DNA of 64,000 nucleotides, taken from Sphaerulina vaccinii. Taxonomy: Eukaryota > Ascomycota > Dothideomycetes > Mycosphaerellales > Mycosphaerellaceae. Position numbers and translations under genes: made by a program. Below are positions 41,363 to 52,331 of this stretch, piece by piece. The DNA lies in contig JAKUDP010000007.1 of NCBI GenBank assembly GCA_022570795.1, positions 1,240,001 through 1,304,000 of the forward strand, in the 5' to 3' direction. Within the stretch, counting starts at the first letter, position 1, and the number at the start of each line of letters is the position of its first letter. The notes beneath the pieces were generated by a model. The model ran no database searches and was not told the DNA's origin. It was given only the letters and a program-made list of their open reading frames with translations.

Positions 41363-43225
41363 ATGCCGCAAACAGCACTCAAAAGAGCCTTCGGCATCCC
41401 GAAAACGCTACTCCATAACCCTCGACCACCGATTGGACGACTTCCTGGCCGTAGGAGGCTGTCGGCGAATCATGTCAAGCAAATTGCGCCCGGAAAGGGT
41501 AGAAAGAGTGGAGATAACCAGAACCATAGCCTTTCTATGGTGTTGGTGAAGAGACAGCAGAGGTTTATGCAGTGGAATGGTATAAGGCAGTCTTCGTCTT
41601 GGAGGCAGGCTTCTGAACCGAAACAATCGGATGCTAAGGGCGTTTTGGCAGTGTTGTTTGGAGCTTCTGCTGTAGCTGTTTTGGCTGCTCCAGTCGTTTC
41701 GTGGGTGCAAGATAGGGTTGATATCGATATCGACATCAAACAAGGGACACCTGTTGTACAGATCGATGATGCTGAAAAGTCTGGTCCTGTGAAGTTCCGG
41801 CTATCGGAAGTCGTCAAGCATGATCGATCGTCTGAGAGCAAATGGATTATTCATGGGACATCAGTGTATGATATAACATCGTTTGTCGAGGCGCATCCTG
41901 GTGGAGAAGTTATCCTTCGAGCTTGTGGAGGTTCTATTGATCCGTACTGGAAACTGTTCAGCATACATAACAAGCCGGAAGTAAGGAGTATACTTGACGA
42001 CTTCTACATTGGCGACATCGATGAGCAGGACCTAGATGATCAAGGCTGTATCATATGGTCTGGAGTCGAAGGCTGCAGCATCGATGATCCTTTCAAAGAC
42101 GACCCAGAACGAGATGCTGAGTTGATCGTTCGAACGCCAAAGCCGTGTAATGCAGAGACTCCTGGAAGACTACTGGGCGACTTCATCACTCCATTACGGC
42201 TGTTCTTCGTCAGGCATCATCTATGGGTACCGAAGATCGATGCTAATGAGCATGAGCTCAAGATCGAGCTATCGGATGGCGAGGAGTTGTCGTACTCGAT
42301 TGATGACCTAAAACAGAAGTTCGCAGAACACACAATCAGTGTCACACTCCAGTGTGCTGGCAATCGGAGGGCCCATATGAACGAAAAGACGAATCGCAAG
42401 ACCTCTGGACTTGCATGGGACGTCGGTGCGATAGGTACTGCAGAGTTTACTGGCGTGCGCTTGCGCGATGTATTGCTTGATGCTGGATATGATGTCGATC
42501 AGGCATGTAAAGCGTGCCCGAATGATCCAGAGGCAGATCAGCACATCCATCTGTGTGCACCTTCAGACACATATGAGCAAAGTATACCGCTCCGCACGGC
42601 ACTAAATCCGTCTTCCGATGTATTGCTAGCATGGAAGATGAACGGAGAAGAGATGCCACGAGACCATGGTGGGCCACTGCGAGCTATCGTGCCTGGAGTT
42701 GTGGCGACACGAAGTGTGAAGTGGCTTGGAACAGTCCGAGTCAGCTGTGAAGAGTCCCAGTCCAATTGGCACAGCCGAGACTACAAGTGCTTCCCACCCA
42801 ATGTGCAAGCCAAAGATCTGAAGCCAGAGGATTGGGAAGCAGCGCAGAGCATCCAAGAGATGCCAGTGCAGAGTGCAATCACAGATGTGCTGCGATGTAA
42901 TGATGAAGTGAAGCCAATACGAGTGAACGGATATGCCTACAGTGGCGGTGGAAGGAAGATCGTGCGCGTCGACGTCTCGGCAGATGGTGGAAAGACCTGG
43001 GAGCAAGCATGTCTTCGCAAAGACGAAGCCAAAGGGTCGAAGCGGTGGGCGTGGACTCAATGGACTATTGAGTGGCCCAAGGAAAAGCTGTCGCAAGAAA
43101 AGCCAGAATTCGTGTGCAAGGCTGTTGATGAAGGCTATAATACACAGCCACAGACCTTTGATGCCACGTGGAACTTCCGTGGCCTCCTTGGGAATGCCTG
43201 GCACAGAGTCCCGCTCGAAGCTTGA
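41363..43225 (+). CDS. Sulfite oxidase
   Basis: An intronless gene of up to 620 residues. A basic, Arg/Lys-rich N terminus and a hydrophobic segment (VLAVLFGASAVAVLAAPVVS) fit a mitochondrial intermembrane-space targeting signal. A cytochrome b5 domain follows (SVYDITSFVEAHPGGEVI, with the heme-binding HPGG). The molybdopterin domain carries the catalytic Cys in QCAGNRR and the sequence MPRDHGGPLRAIVPG. The C-terminal dimerisation domain ends at NAWHRVPLEA. The enzyme oxidises sulfite to sulfate and passes electrons through its heme to cytochrome c. A second possible start is the ATG at 41537. The stop lies 105 bases from the convergent Tgs1 gene's stop. Confidence 0.93.
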   Translation: MPQTALKRAFGIPKTLLHNPRPPIGRLPGRRRLSANHVKQIAPGKGRKSGDNQNHSLSMVLVKRQQRFMQWNGIRQSSSWRQASEPKQSDAKGVLAVLFGASAVAVLAAPVVSWVQDRVDIDIDIKQGTPVVQIDDAEKSGPVKFRLSEVVKHDRSSESKWIIHGTSVYDITSFVEAHPGGEVILRACGGSIDPYWKLFSIHNKPEVRSILDDFYIGDIDEQDLDDQGCIIWSGVEGCSIDDPFKDDPERDAELIVRTPKPCNAETPGRLLGDFITPLRLFFVRHHLWVPKIDANEHELKIELSDGEELSYSIDDLKQKFAEHTISVTLQCAGNRRAHMNEKTNRKTSGLAWDVGAIGTAEFTGVRLRDVLLDAGYDVDQACKACPNDPEADQHIHLCAPSDTYEQSIPLRTALNPSSDVLLAWKMNGEEMPRDHGGPLRAIVPGVVATRSVKWLGTVRVSCEESQSNWHSRDYKCFPPNVQAKDLKPEDWEAAQSIQEMPVQSAITDVLRCNDEVKPIRVNGYAYSGGGRKIVRVDVSADGGKTWEQACLRKDEAKGSKRWAWTQWTIEWPKEKLSQEKPEFVCKAVDEGYNTQPQTFDATWNFRGLLGNAWHRVPLEA

Positions 43226-43330
43226 GCTCGAGCTATGTCCAGAGGGGGCTGACACAGAACCAAAGTGGATGATTGAGATACCCGGCCAGCAACCCGTACA
43301 TATTGCTTCTTGTATTTCATTTTGCCATCA

Positions 43331-44087
43331 TCAAGCAAGTTGAAACGACCCGTAGAACACACACAGTGCCTTGCTCGTCCCTTTCATGCAATAGTGCGTG
43401 ACAGGTAGTTTCTCGGCCTGCTTCGCGTACTTGGCCAGCTGCTGCACGTCTGACGTCCTTGGCAGGTACAGCACGACTTCACTCGAGACAGAGAATGCAT
43501 CATAGAGCACCTTCATGTTGTAAGGCTCCATGTAAGACAAGTCAAAGACATCCCAATCAGTGTATGAGGGACCTCCCCATGGCGGGCTCGCGAAGATGAC
43601 AGCGTTCTTGGCGGCAGCCTTTAAACGGGACTTGAGCTTATCGAAGATGTCGCCTTCGATCCAGAAGATCTTCTTCGCTACTCCGTACACTTCTGCGTTG
43701 TGCTTTGCGCAGGCGAGTGTCTTGGGGTCTTTCTCTACTGCGAAGATCTGGCTCCAGCGTCCAGAAAGTGCGAATGCAATCACGTTGCCTCCAGCTCCGG
43801 CGAATGCGTCGATTAAGATCTTCTTTTCCTTAGGTGCGGTGGCGACATGCTCGGCAATCTTCCTGCTCTTAGTTAGCATTAGTACATGATATTTGATGGT
43901 GTCTGACATACTTCGCTATGGGCTCCGGCGTGACGCCAAACCATGCATCGTGTGTTAGCCAGATTCCTTCGTCGTACTTAGAGAAGATGTTGTTCCGCTG
44001 TAGCCAGTACTTTCTCAGGTCATGGGGCACTTCGTCAATTGAAGTGTACGTGTGGACGCCCTCGGGTGGTTCTTTTGCTGCTGACAT
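43331..44087 (-). CDS. TGS1: Trimethylguanosine synthase (Tgs1 type)
   Basis: Two exons, 43912..44087 and 43331..43862; the intron has a GTATGT donor, a GCTAAC branch and an AGCAG acceptor. The product is 235 residues. The N terminus carries the family stretch LRKYWLQRNNIFSKYDEGI and LTHDAWFGVTPEPIAK. The Rossmann methyltransferase core has LIDAFAGAGGNVIAFA (S-adenosylmethionine loop), AVEKDP and the catalytic SPPWGGPSY with the Trp that stacks on m7G. It hypermethylates the caps of snRNAs and snoRNAs in the nucleus. It is shorter than animal Tgs1 because it is only the catalytic domain, as in yeasts. Divergent from the F-box-like gene. Confidence 0.93.
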
Positions 44088-44368
44088 GTTGTGAATGTTG
44101 ATGGTATTGTGCGTCTTCGGGGAGTTGGACTCGCGAAAATGATGCGTTCACGAATTTTGGCAATCGATGTCCCGCGACTTCCTCATTCGTTGCTGCCGCC
44201 ACAAACATCGCGTCCAGCTCCTTCCAAAACACACCAGACTTCTTCACATCAACTTGACCTTCTGAGTTCGCCAGCAGCAATTTCCAAGTGCGCAGCAGCC
44301 CGTGAGAGGTCACATTGCTACCAACGCCACTCGCTCGCTGCCCATTTGACAACAACCTCGCCTCCGCC
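44088..44368. promoter_or_regulatory. Divergent promoter, Tgs1 / F-box-like gene
   Basis: 281 bases between the two start codons serve both genes. No clear TATA box. Confidence 0.45.
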
Positions 44369-45887
44369 ATGTCGAATGCTGAAGGCGAAACAGCTGAGAT
44401 TGCGGACTTGTCAGAAATGTCACATGCCGAGAGAGCAGAGTGCGATTGCCTAGGCCGTCAACTGATCACATACGACGATCTTTGGATGCCGGACGCTGAG
44501 CAACTATCTGATGATGCTACTGCTCCCGCCACTGCGTCCTCTTCAGCAATTAGACCTGAAGCCGGGCCAGAACGACCTGAGATTGAATTGGCAGTAAGAC
44601 ATTTGAGAAGCAAAAATCGCAGGCGACAACATAGTGCACCTCACCAGTCCACCATCTACAGACGCTCCCGGCGGCTGGAAGACGAGGATTGGCCACATCT
44701 GGGCGGAACTATCTCGCGCAGTCCACAAAGCGCATTCAGATCAGCAACCCAGCATGTCTCTACCAGACCAAAGTGGGAGCCTGTAGTCCAGCGCTCAGCG
44801 TGGAAGATCGAGCAGAACCCGCACCTCGAGGAGGCAGCACTACGATCGCTTCAAAAGCAGGGTTGCCAGAATCCTCTGAAGCACTACTACACTGAGCATG
44901 AGTGCCAAATCCCAACTCGCCGACTGGAATGTGCCCGAGAGATCTCTCGCTGGCAGCGTGATCGCCACCTCGTGCTCACCATGGCCCAAAAGCTGCCTAA
45001 GGAACTTGTCCTACACATTCTGGAGTATATGGCGATTGACACCATGACTCATGTCTGGCTTCACCATGAGCTTTGCCTCGATGTGGCTGCCGAGAAGCTA
45101 TTGGGCCAGTCTCCAGTAACGGAGGTCTTGCTGCCACTCGCTGCGCAGGCAGTACTTGAGCAGTCTGTACTCGCCATCGATGTCGAGTTTCTGCGTACAG
45201 AGCAAGGAAAGGTTGCCGTATTACCGGCGCACGTATTCAGTCTTCCCCACCCTGTTCGAAAGATGCTTCTGACCCTAGACTTTGAGATCCCGATAGGTGT
45301 GTTCTGCACTCCTGGTGGCATACAATAACTTTCTGTACTTCTGTTAATGCTGACGAGATGCAGGTCGCCAAAAGTATCCTGCAATTATCTATACTGCCAA
45401 AGCTGGCATGGCCTCTCTATTGTCACAGCTTCAAGGTCTCCGCCAGTTGCACTTCTTCCTCAATATCGAGCTCACAAGGCCGCCATGGGACCACCAAGGA
45501 TCTGCTCTAGATGTCGGCTGCAGGAAAGGCTTCAGTGGGACTACCACTTTCCGGCATGCTGTCGAGGAGCTTCTTGATGCTGCTCAAACCGAAGGCCCTG
45601 GTTTGGAACTATATCTGGAAATCAAGTACATCTACGAGGGCACCTGGCGTGGAACTTATACCTCTCCACCTCAGGTAAGAAATCCCTTTGGTCCTGCGCC
45701 TCGTCGGTTGAGCACCTGGAATGCCTCGTGCTCGACCACACATGGAGTTGCCCAAGAACTTTTGGAACTTCGAGAGGCTCACGAGACATCACAGACATAC
45801 AACGTGGCCAAAGGAGCTATGACTTCGGAAGCCGTGCTGCGAGAAGCCGACACAAAGTGGAGTGAGTGTCACTTCAGCCAAGGATAG
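44369..45887 (+). CDS. F-box-like protein, function unknown
   Basis: Two exons, 44369..45296 and 45364..45887. The intron has a GTGTGT donor, a GCTGAC branch and a TGCAG acceptor; an alternative donor 18 bases downstream (GTGGCA) would keep the frame too. The product is 483 residues. The first 200 residues are charged and disordered, with a basic patch (SKNRRRQHSAPHQ). An F-box-like segment, AQKLPKELVLHILEYMAI, starts near residue 208. The C-terminal half looks like the alpha/beta domain often attached to fungal F-box-like proteins (LLSQLQGLRQLHFFLNIELT). It may act as an SCF adaptor; no target can be inferred. Confidence 0.75.
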
Positions 45888-46436
45888 ACGGGAGAACATG
45901 GAACTGTGCACCTAGCTTTACGAGCGCTACTGTATAAGGATACGAATACCTACGGTCGTGCGGTGAATGCTTGTACCATGATGGACGAGATAGAGAAATC
46001 AGAAAATCAATCATGGATAAGGACATAGCCTGTGTTTCACTTGCTATCTTCTCTATTCGCTCGATCAACTCGTTTCTGCGATCTGTCTGCGACTTCCGCA
46101 GCTTGGTACGCTCGTATTCTGCAATAGGCATGAGTCCTGAGCTATGGAATACGGCTATGCCTCACTTGCTAATTCGGTCCTCTGTTTCCTCGATCAAAAG
46201 TCTTTGGCGCCCTATCTGGATCGCAAGTGGCGTGGGCGCAAGCGGCAATGGAGAGAGAAGAGTCAGAGAACGCGTTACGCTTACATAGACAAGGACACAG
46301 TGAAAATCAAACTTATTCACAGCTCGGAATCTCTGAGAGCTCGTCCAAAGAATCAGACTGGAGCGTCTGCAACCTAGATAGCACAGTACATGTCATTCCC
46401 GCATAGAGTCGTGTGATAATTGCCAGACCTCGAATT
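45888..46436. other. Gene-free stretch between convergent genes
   Basis: 3' flanks of the F-box-like gene and the dioxygenase gene; only shadow frames. Confidence 0.5.
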
Positions 46437-47315
46437 TCAATGTGCAGCCACCGCACTCCCTCCTTTCTGCCAACTCCCAATCGTAAACTGGCTATTACAC
46501 ATATTCGTCAACTCCCAAGTCTCAGCCTTCAACTCTCCAGCAGCTTGATTCTCATCTTCCCAATCGCCAGCAGCACCACTAACAAAGCACGCCGCCATGA
46601 AATGATCATCTGTGGCATGCGCATCTCTGTACTGAGGGTGTTTCATCAACCTCGTGATACCTCTCCTCAGCGCAGGTCCACGATTATTCTGTATAACATC
46701 TTCCACGCTCTGTCTGAACTCCAAAGCCCAGCCTTCCGGAGGAGTTTCTTGAGCGAAATTGTCGCGATATTTGAGCATAGGGGCCCATTTATTACGAAAT
46801 AGATTGTGTACGGCTCCGCCGGTGCCGATGATGAGATAGCCTTCCTTTCTGAGAGGACGAAGAGTCGAACCGACCCTCATATGGAAATGTGGATCGAAAC
46901 GAGCATTCATCGAAACGAGAACTGTTGGCGGACATTTCTTAGGAAACATCCTGATCAAAATGAGATATGTATCGTGGATCCATTCGAATTTGTCATTGGG
47001 TTCGACATTATAGCCTTCGGATTTAAGCATTTTCATGCACCGTTCGCCAGTAGCGAGGTCAGGTTCCAGCTTGTACTCGACGTATTTGGAAGGATGGACG
47101 TAGGCTACCGGGGACCTTTCTGGTGCTGGGTTCATTGCGACTTCGATTTGGTCGCCTGTTGCATCCCAGTGAGCGCCCATCATGATTACGCCTTTGATGC
47201 CGTTGGCGAGGGCTTCGTCGCCGGCTTGTTTCCAGTAGTCGGCTGAGGTGGACTCTTCGCCTAGCATCATTGTAGAGCCATGGGAGAAGAAGTGAACTGG
47301 TGTGAGACCTGGCAT
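46437..47315 (-). CDS. LigB/DODA-type ring-opening dioxygenase
   Basis: 292 residues from the ATG at 47315. A tiny first exon is possible: ATGG at 47360..47363, then GTAAGT, with an acceptor CTAAAG before 47317, which would add Met-Ala in frame. Expected metal ligands are visible: His in HFFSHGS, His in IMMGAHWDA and a conserved WIHDTYLIL, with a later GTGGAVHNLF. This is the extradiol dioxygenase family that includes 4,5-DOPA dioxygenase and LigB, which use iron or zinc to cleave catecholic rings. The substrate is not predictable. The oxalate decarboxylase gene lies just upstream in the same orientation with a 325-base gap. Confidence 0.9.
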   Translation of the reverse strand: MPGLTPVHFFSHGSTMMLGEESTSADYWKQAGDEALANGIKGVIMMGAHWDATGDQIEVAMNPAPERSPVAYVHPSKYVEYKLEPDLATGERCMKMLKSEGYNVEPNDKFEWIHDTYLILIRMFPKKCPPTVLVSMNARFDPHFHMRVGSTLRPLRKEGYLIIGTGGAVHNLFRNKWAPMLKYRDNFAQETPPEGWALEFRQSVEDVIQNNRGPALRRGITRLMKHPQYRDAHATDDHFMAACFVSGAAGDWEDENQAAGELKAETWELTNMCNSQFTIGSWQKGGSAVAAH

Positions 47316-47363
47316 GGCTTTAGTTGATGTTCGTGATGGTTCAAGCTGTTTTCACTTACCCAT

Positions 47364-47688
47364 CTTGACAGTATTGATCGTATGGAGGATCACAACGAAG
47401 GTGTTTCTAGGTACTGTAGTCAGTATAGCATAAGCTAGCACTGTACGTAGAGCTCTTGTGAAGGTGTAGTGGCGTTGTACAAGCACGGCCACCATGCTTC
47501 CGTGTGGGTGCCCACATTCTCCGGTCCCAGACGCCAGACAAGCCGGTCGGCCGACACTCTTCCCAGCACTTCTGAGAGCACAAGCAGAGGAGGAAAGCGG
47601 AAAGTGCCTTGTCCTCAAGGTAATCTTTGCGGCCATCATCTCGTAATAAGCAGTCAATTGAAGCAGAACTATAATGCCAAGACCTCGA
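47364..47688. other. Intergenic region upstream of dioxygenase
   Basis: 325 bases holding the promoter of the dioxygenase gene and the 3' end region of the oxalate decarboxylase gene. No gene seen. Confidence 0.45.
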
Positions 47689-49136
47689 TCATAAATCTTC
47701 TGCATAATCCCAAGCCTCAGCATCTTTGAGGTTCGACTTGATCACATCCTTCTCAGCGCCTTCAATAGCCTTTGCGAATTTCGCTGCGCCAACTGGGTCA
47801 TCTGCAAACAGATGGTCCTTCACATTACGCGCTGGAGTCTCACCCAGCCACTGGAACAGAGAGAAGTCCTGGAACTCAGGAGCACGGAAGATCTCCAGGA
47901 CTTCTAGTGGCTCGTCCTCGCTCAAGTTCTCGATGAAGTGACCCATATTCCTGGGCACGATGCCTACGTCGCCAGCCGTGTAGTCGAAAGTGCGAGCTGT
48001 CTCTTTTGCGCCAAAGATTGTGACACGAGCTCTACCTTTGATGAAGTATGACCACTCGTCTGCGTTCGGGTGCCAGTGCATCTCACGCATAGCTCCAGGT
48101 TCGATGTCGAGATGTGCAGCTGCTACAGTCTTCGAGATGGGAAAATTTCTACTATCGGTGATGCGAACACGTCCGCCGGTGGCAACCTTTGGCTCCTGGG
48201 CCAGCATCTTGTGGGTATAGTTGTGCTTGGACTTCTTGAACGTCTTTGGTTGTTCCTTGTCAATCGGTCCTGGAAGCTCTCCTTGGAAGATATACTTCTC
48301 CTTCGCTGGGAGGGTGTCGAAGACTTCGGGAGGAAGCCTGAAGTTCTCCGCCTTCACTGACTGTGGCGTATGTGCAAGCCAGTCGGTCAGGAGGAACGTG
48401 CTCTCTTCACTGAAGGAGCCATCATCAAAGATCAGAAGAAATTCGGTGCCGTTGGGAGCAAGTCCTTGCAAAGAGTGCGGGTGGCCTGGCGGGAAGTACC
48501 ACAAGTCACCTTTCTCGACATCATCGACAAATGATCCGCCGTCAGTGTCGAGTGCTGTCACGCGGACCTTGCCTTCAAGGACATATGCCCACTCTGCTTC
48601 CTTGTGCCAATGCAACTCTCGGATCACGCCCTCGTCGAGACGCATGTTCACACCAGCAAGCTCTACTGACGTGGGAAGCTCTTTGATCGTCGTCTGCCTG
48701 GTCCAGCCGCCTTCTTCTATGCGAACATGGGAATCTGCAAAGCTCCTATGTAGTGTCAGCACAGCTCGATTGACACTCCCGATGTTATAATGTACCAGCG
48801 CATGTTCTTGAAGTCGCCATGATCTGTAGACGGAGGCCTGATCATGTCTGGGTTCTGCCTTTCACGATCCCGATTCCTGGGTCCAAGCACATCTGTGCCA
48901 TCGCCATTTCGCTGTCCAGTGTTCAGTGATCAGAGCGGACATCAAGTCTAAAAGGAACATACCACTGGCTCAGGCTGGAGCTTTCTGCCAACTGAGTCGA
49001 CTTTGTGATCATATGGATCTGAGAAGCCTTTTCGATATGGGTTGCTCTTCGCATGTGTTAGTGGGTGCTGTCGAGCTGGTGCAGCCAAGCACGAAGCCGA
49101 GAGTAGAGATGCCAGCACAACACCACAGAGATGCAT
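47689..49136 (-). CDS. Secreted bicupin oxalate decarboxylase
   Basis: Three exons, 48963..49136, 48796..48911 and 47689..48745 (donors GTATGT and GTACAT, acceptors GACAG and CATAG), giving 448 residues. Exon 1 encodes a signal peptide (MHLCGVVLASLLSASCLAAP) and a pro-region. Two cupin domains follow, each with a metal-binding set: HWHKEAEWAYVLEGKVRV with GHPHSL, and HWHPNADEWSYFIKGRARVT with GHFIEN. The loop before the second domain's metal site and the two-domain layout fit oxalate decarboxylase, which converts oxalate to formate and CO2 with manganese outside the cell. This enzyme detoxifies oxalate and controls external pH. Confidence 0.93.
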
Positions 49137-49678
49137 CTTGATGGCAATGCTGATGGGAAGTGATCAGATGGAGTTGCCGCGAGCCTCCCGCCATTGACAT
49201 ATATACCAGCCTCTTTGAGTTCACGGCTAATGCCAGGGCCAGCTCACGCCATGGCTATACCATAGCCGCTGTTGCGTGAAAGCGGAGCTCACCAAAACAT
49301 CGACAAGCGACTCAATTCCATCGAGCTGACTGGCTGGCGTTGCTCAAAACCTGGTGCCGAAGTCCATTGCAGCAATTTTGTGCAGCATCTTCCAGCGAGC
49401 GGGGGATAGTGCGGGTGTCGAGGCGCAAATCCATGCAGCGAACGAAGAGACCAACAAGTGCCGCAAAAGAAAGCATCGGCGGCATCGAGTAGCAGTTTTC
49501 AAGAAGATTATATCAACCCGCTCGATCCGCCAGTATTCTGTGCCCGGCAAGACAGCCCAAGACCTCAAATTTCACGACTACAGACGCGTTGTCAAGTCGA
49601 GCGCGTCGTGCGGAGAAAGAAACCAAGAACTTCCCAGCCAAGCCCGACCTTGCCACTCTACCCGACATAACCAATACC
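49137..49678. other. Divergent intergenic region
   Basis: 542 bases between the oxalate decarboxylase and DUF1275 start codons; they hold the promoters of both genes. No gene seen. Confidence 0.5.
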
Positions 49679-50548
49679 ATGTCGTCGAACAACAGCAACT
49701 CCTACGGAGCCATAAACGGCAACACAACAATCGAACCCCGCAGACCACCAACCGGCAGACTCTTCAGCCGCTCCGACGAAGAACAAGTAACACTACTCCA
49801 CAAAGACGACAAACCTCCCAGCTACACCTCACGACTCATCCAACACTTCTCCCAAAACGTCTCGAAAGAATGGGCAGACTTACTACTCCTATCCTGTTAT
49901 GTCATAACCGGACTTCTCGATAGTAGTAGCGTCTATACATTTGGCTCTTTCGTCTCAATGCAAACCGGTAATACCATATACATCGGCACAGGAGTCGTAG
50001 CACCTACACAAGACGATCGTTGGATTCGAGCTTTGATTTCAGTTAGTTTTTTCTGTTTGGGTAGTTTCTTCTTCGCGAGATATCATCGTTACTTGGGAGC
50101 GAAAAAACGATGGGTTATTGTACTTTCTTTAGTTCTGCAGACTTTATGCGTTGGAGTTTCTGCTGCTATGGTCACGATTTCACCGACGAAACTTACGCCT
50201 AAAGGGGATTTGAATGAGTGGGTGATTGTTCCTCTGGCTTTGGTGGGATTTCAAGCTGCTGGGCAGGCTTATTTGAGTAGGGTGTTGAAGTATAATGCTT
50301 TGACGAGTGTTGTGCTGACTTCTGTTTATCATGACTTGTTCGCTGATGCGGAGCTTTTTGCGGCTCCGAAGACCAATGTCGAGCGTAATCAGCGAGCTGC
50401 GGCTGTGGTACTGTTGCTTGGTGGCGCCATGCTGGGTGGTGTTTTTGCGCATAGTTCGATTGGTCTAGCAGGCGCGTTGTGGACAGCTACTGGGTTGAAG
50501 GTGCTTGTTATCATTGCATGGTGTCTATGGAAGCAGGAGAAGGCTTAA
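49679..50548 (+). CDS. DUF1275 (YoaK-like) membrane protein
   Basis: 289 residues from the ATG at 49679. The frame stays open upstream without an ATG. A hydrophilic N terminus of about 60 residues precedes six membrane segments: LLLLSCYVITGLLDSSSVY and FVSMQTGNTIYIG form the DUF1275 signature in the first pair, then SFFCLGSFFFARY, VLSLVLQTLCVGVSAAM, a fourth around VPLALVGFQAAGQAY, AAAVVLLLGGAMLGG and the final LKVLVIIAWCLW. The family is widespread in bacteria and fungi and has no settled function. It ends one base before the stop of the convergent hydrolase gene. Confidence 0.9.
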   Translation: MSSNNSNSYGAINGNTTIEPRRPPTGRLFSRSDEEQVTLLHKDDKPPSYTSRLIQHFSQNVSKEWADLLLLSCYVITGLLDSSSVYTFGSFVSMQTGNTIYIGTGVVAPTQDDRWIRALISVSFFCLGSFFFARYHRYLGAKKRWVIVLSLVLQTLCVGVSAAMVTISPTKLTPKGDLNEWVIVPLALVGFQAAGQAYLSRVLKYNALTSVVLTSVYHDLFADAELFAAPKTNVERNQRAAAVVLLLGGAMLGGVFAHSSIGLAGALWTATGLKVLVIIAWCLWKQEKA

Positions 50549-50549
50549 G

Positions 50550-52331
50550 CTATTTCTCAGGAATCACAGGTAGCACCACATAGTTCTCATATCCCTCTCC
50601 AAAGTGCAGAGTGTTATCTCCAGCGAAGACTTCTTCACTTCTATCCTTCTTGGATCCATGCTGGAAGATCCCGCTACCCTGCGTATCGCCACTCGCAACC
50701 TCCAGTACCAGCTTCCCGCCCTTCTCGACTACAACATTAGTGGGCCAGATCTCAACATCCACAGTGTACACTTCTCCTGCCTTGACTTCTTGAACGTCTG
50801 AACTCTTGTATTCGCGATATGGCAAGTACGGTTGGTTTCGAGGATGGGTATCGGCGACCTTACGAAGACTGACTCGTAGCCAGCCTTTTGTCAAAGGAAC
50901 AGGATCGCCGGCTGTGCCTGTGTAGAAGACTTCTTTGCCCTCTGGAGAAATGTGTCGAAGTGTCATGAAGAGATCGATGTCTGAAGGCTGTGGTGCCTTT
51001 GAATCTGCAGAAGCTGATACCGAGAGACGAGCCACCACGTGTCCTGTGACTTCTGTCTCTGTTTCGAAAGGTGCTGTGGTGAATTGTACCGCTTGTGGGT
51101 TGTCCAATGTTCCTAGAGCCTTGTACGACACAGTCTTCGAAGCCCCAGCAGCTGCGACGTCTTTGCCAAGAGACATATCTGGTTTGAGATGGTACTTGGT
51201 GTATTGTGTTCGAGCAATGGGCCATTCATTCTCAGTACGCCGAGGGTATGCCTGTTCTGCTTTGGCATCGTTGAAGCCGACATCTCCTTTTCTAAGTACG
51301 ACATCTACAGGAGGGACTTTGCCCTTCTCAGACCAGCCAACGCGATCGTCACCTTTGAGAAAGGCATCGAGAAAGGAGCGCTGGAGTTCGACTTCTTCTT
51401 TGTAGTAGAATGGCAGGTCGTGACGACCAGTGATGAAGCGAAGGTATTTCAAGTCGCTTCCAGCATGTTGCCAACCTTGGACGTTGCCTCGAAGATGTAG
51501 CAGAATGCCGCCCCAGTTGGCGACAGAGAGCAGTGGGACTTTGACATCTGCCAGGTTGAACTCTTTGCTAGCATAGTAGTCCTCATCCCGGAAGCGGAAG
51601 TTCTCGTTATCGATTGTCTGATCCTGTCGGTTCTGCGCTCGTTCCTCCTCAGACAGGTCACCTTCGAGTGTGTCTGGGCCCCAGTTCCTGGCTTTTCGAC
51701 CTGGCTTTCCATACTGATTTGTGATGACCTGGCGATTCCACCAGAAAGCAATGAACTTGTCACTCAAGATACCTCCGTGTCTGCAGCGATCGCGATAGTA
51801 GTCACTCATGCCTTCCCATGGTATAATTGCTGATAGACCTTTGGGCTGACGAGCTGCGACACGCCATTGCGTTCCAGCATAGTAAGAGATCCCGAGCAGA
51901 CCGGTCTTGCCTGATGACCAAGGCTGCTCCGCACACCATTCTACCACCTCGAAGAATGCTTCTGAAGTGCCTTTGCTCATCGTGTCGAGGAAGCCTGGTG
52001 ACTGCCCCAAGCCACGCTCGTCTGCTCTAACCACTGCATAGCCTTGAGATGTCCAGAAGCCAGGATCCGGTGTTTCCCATGCGGAGTGAGGGCTTTTTTG
52101 CTCTGGGTTCACTTCGGAGAAGGACTTAGGGAAGAAGGCCTCATATGGTATGTCTTTGCCATAGGGACCGTAGGTCACAAGAACTGGGACCGGCTTGTCT
52201 GTCTTGGGTCGGTAGACGTTCACACGTACTAGTCCTTCTGAGGACTTGAGCGTCACTGTCGCATTCTCCTCATATATGTATGGGTAATTGTCTGTGTCGA
52301 CTTTGTGGAGGTCTTGAATCTTATTAGGCAT
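50550..52331 (-). CDS. CocE/NonD-type alpha/beta hydrolase (X-Pro DPP family)
   Basis: 593 residues from the ATG at 52331. The open frame reaches 52385 but begins there with TTG. The hydrolase core shows the oxyanion strand VLVTYGPYGKD, the nucleophile elbow GLLGISYYAGTQW (Ser in GISYYAG), and the acid and base region with FITGRHDLPFYY. The C-terminal jelly-roll domain typical of CocE/X-Pro dipeptidyl-peptidase relatives begins around residue 340 (HVVARLSVSASAD) and ends near LPVIPEK. Such enzymes hydrolyse esters or acylated peptides; the substrate is unknown and there is no signal peptide. The stop is separated from the convergent DUF1275 stop by a single base. Confidence 0.92.
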   Translation of the reverse strand: MPNKIQDLHKVDTDNYPYIYEENATVTLKSSEGLVRVNVYRPKTDKPVPVLVTYGPYGKDIPYEAFFPKSFSEVNPEQKSPHSAWETPDPGFWTSQGYAVVRADERGLGQSPGFLDTMSKGTSEAFFEVVEWCAEQPWSSGKTGLLGISYYAGTQWRVAARQPKGLSAIIPWEGMSDYYRDRCRHGGILSDKFIAFWWNRQVITNQYGKPGRKARNWGPDTLEGDLSEEERAQNRQDQTIDNENFRFRDEDYYASKEFNLADVKVPLLSVANWGGILLHLRGNVQGWQHAGSDLKYLRFITGRHDLPFYYKEEVELQRSFLDAFLKGDDRVGWSEKGKVPPVDVVLRKGDVGFNDAKAEQAYPRRTENEWPIARTQYTKYHLKPDMSLGKDVAAAGASKTVSYKALGTLDNPQAVQFTTAPFETETEVTGHVVARLSVSASADSKAPQPSDIDLFMTLRHISPEGKEVFYTGTAGDPVPLTKGWLRVSLRKVADTHPRNQPYLPYREYKSSDVQEVKAGEVYTVDVEIWPTNVVVEKGGKLVLEVASGDTQGSGIFQHGSKKDRSEEVFAGDNTLHFGEGYENYVVLPVIPEK

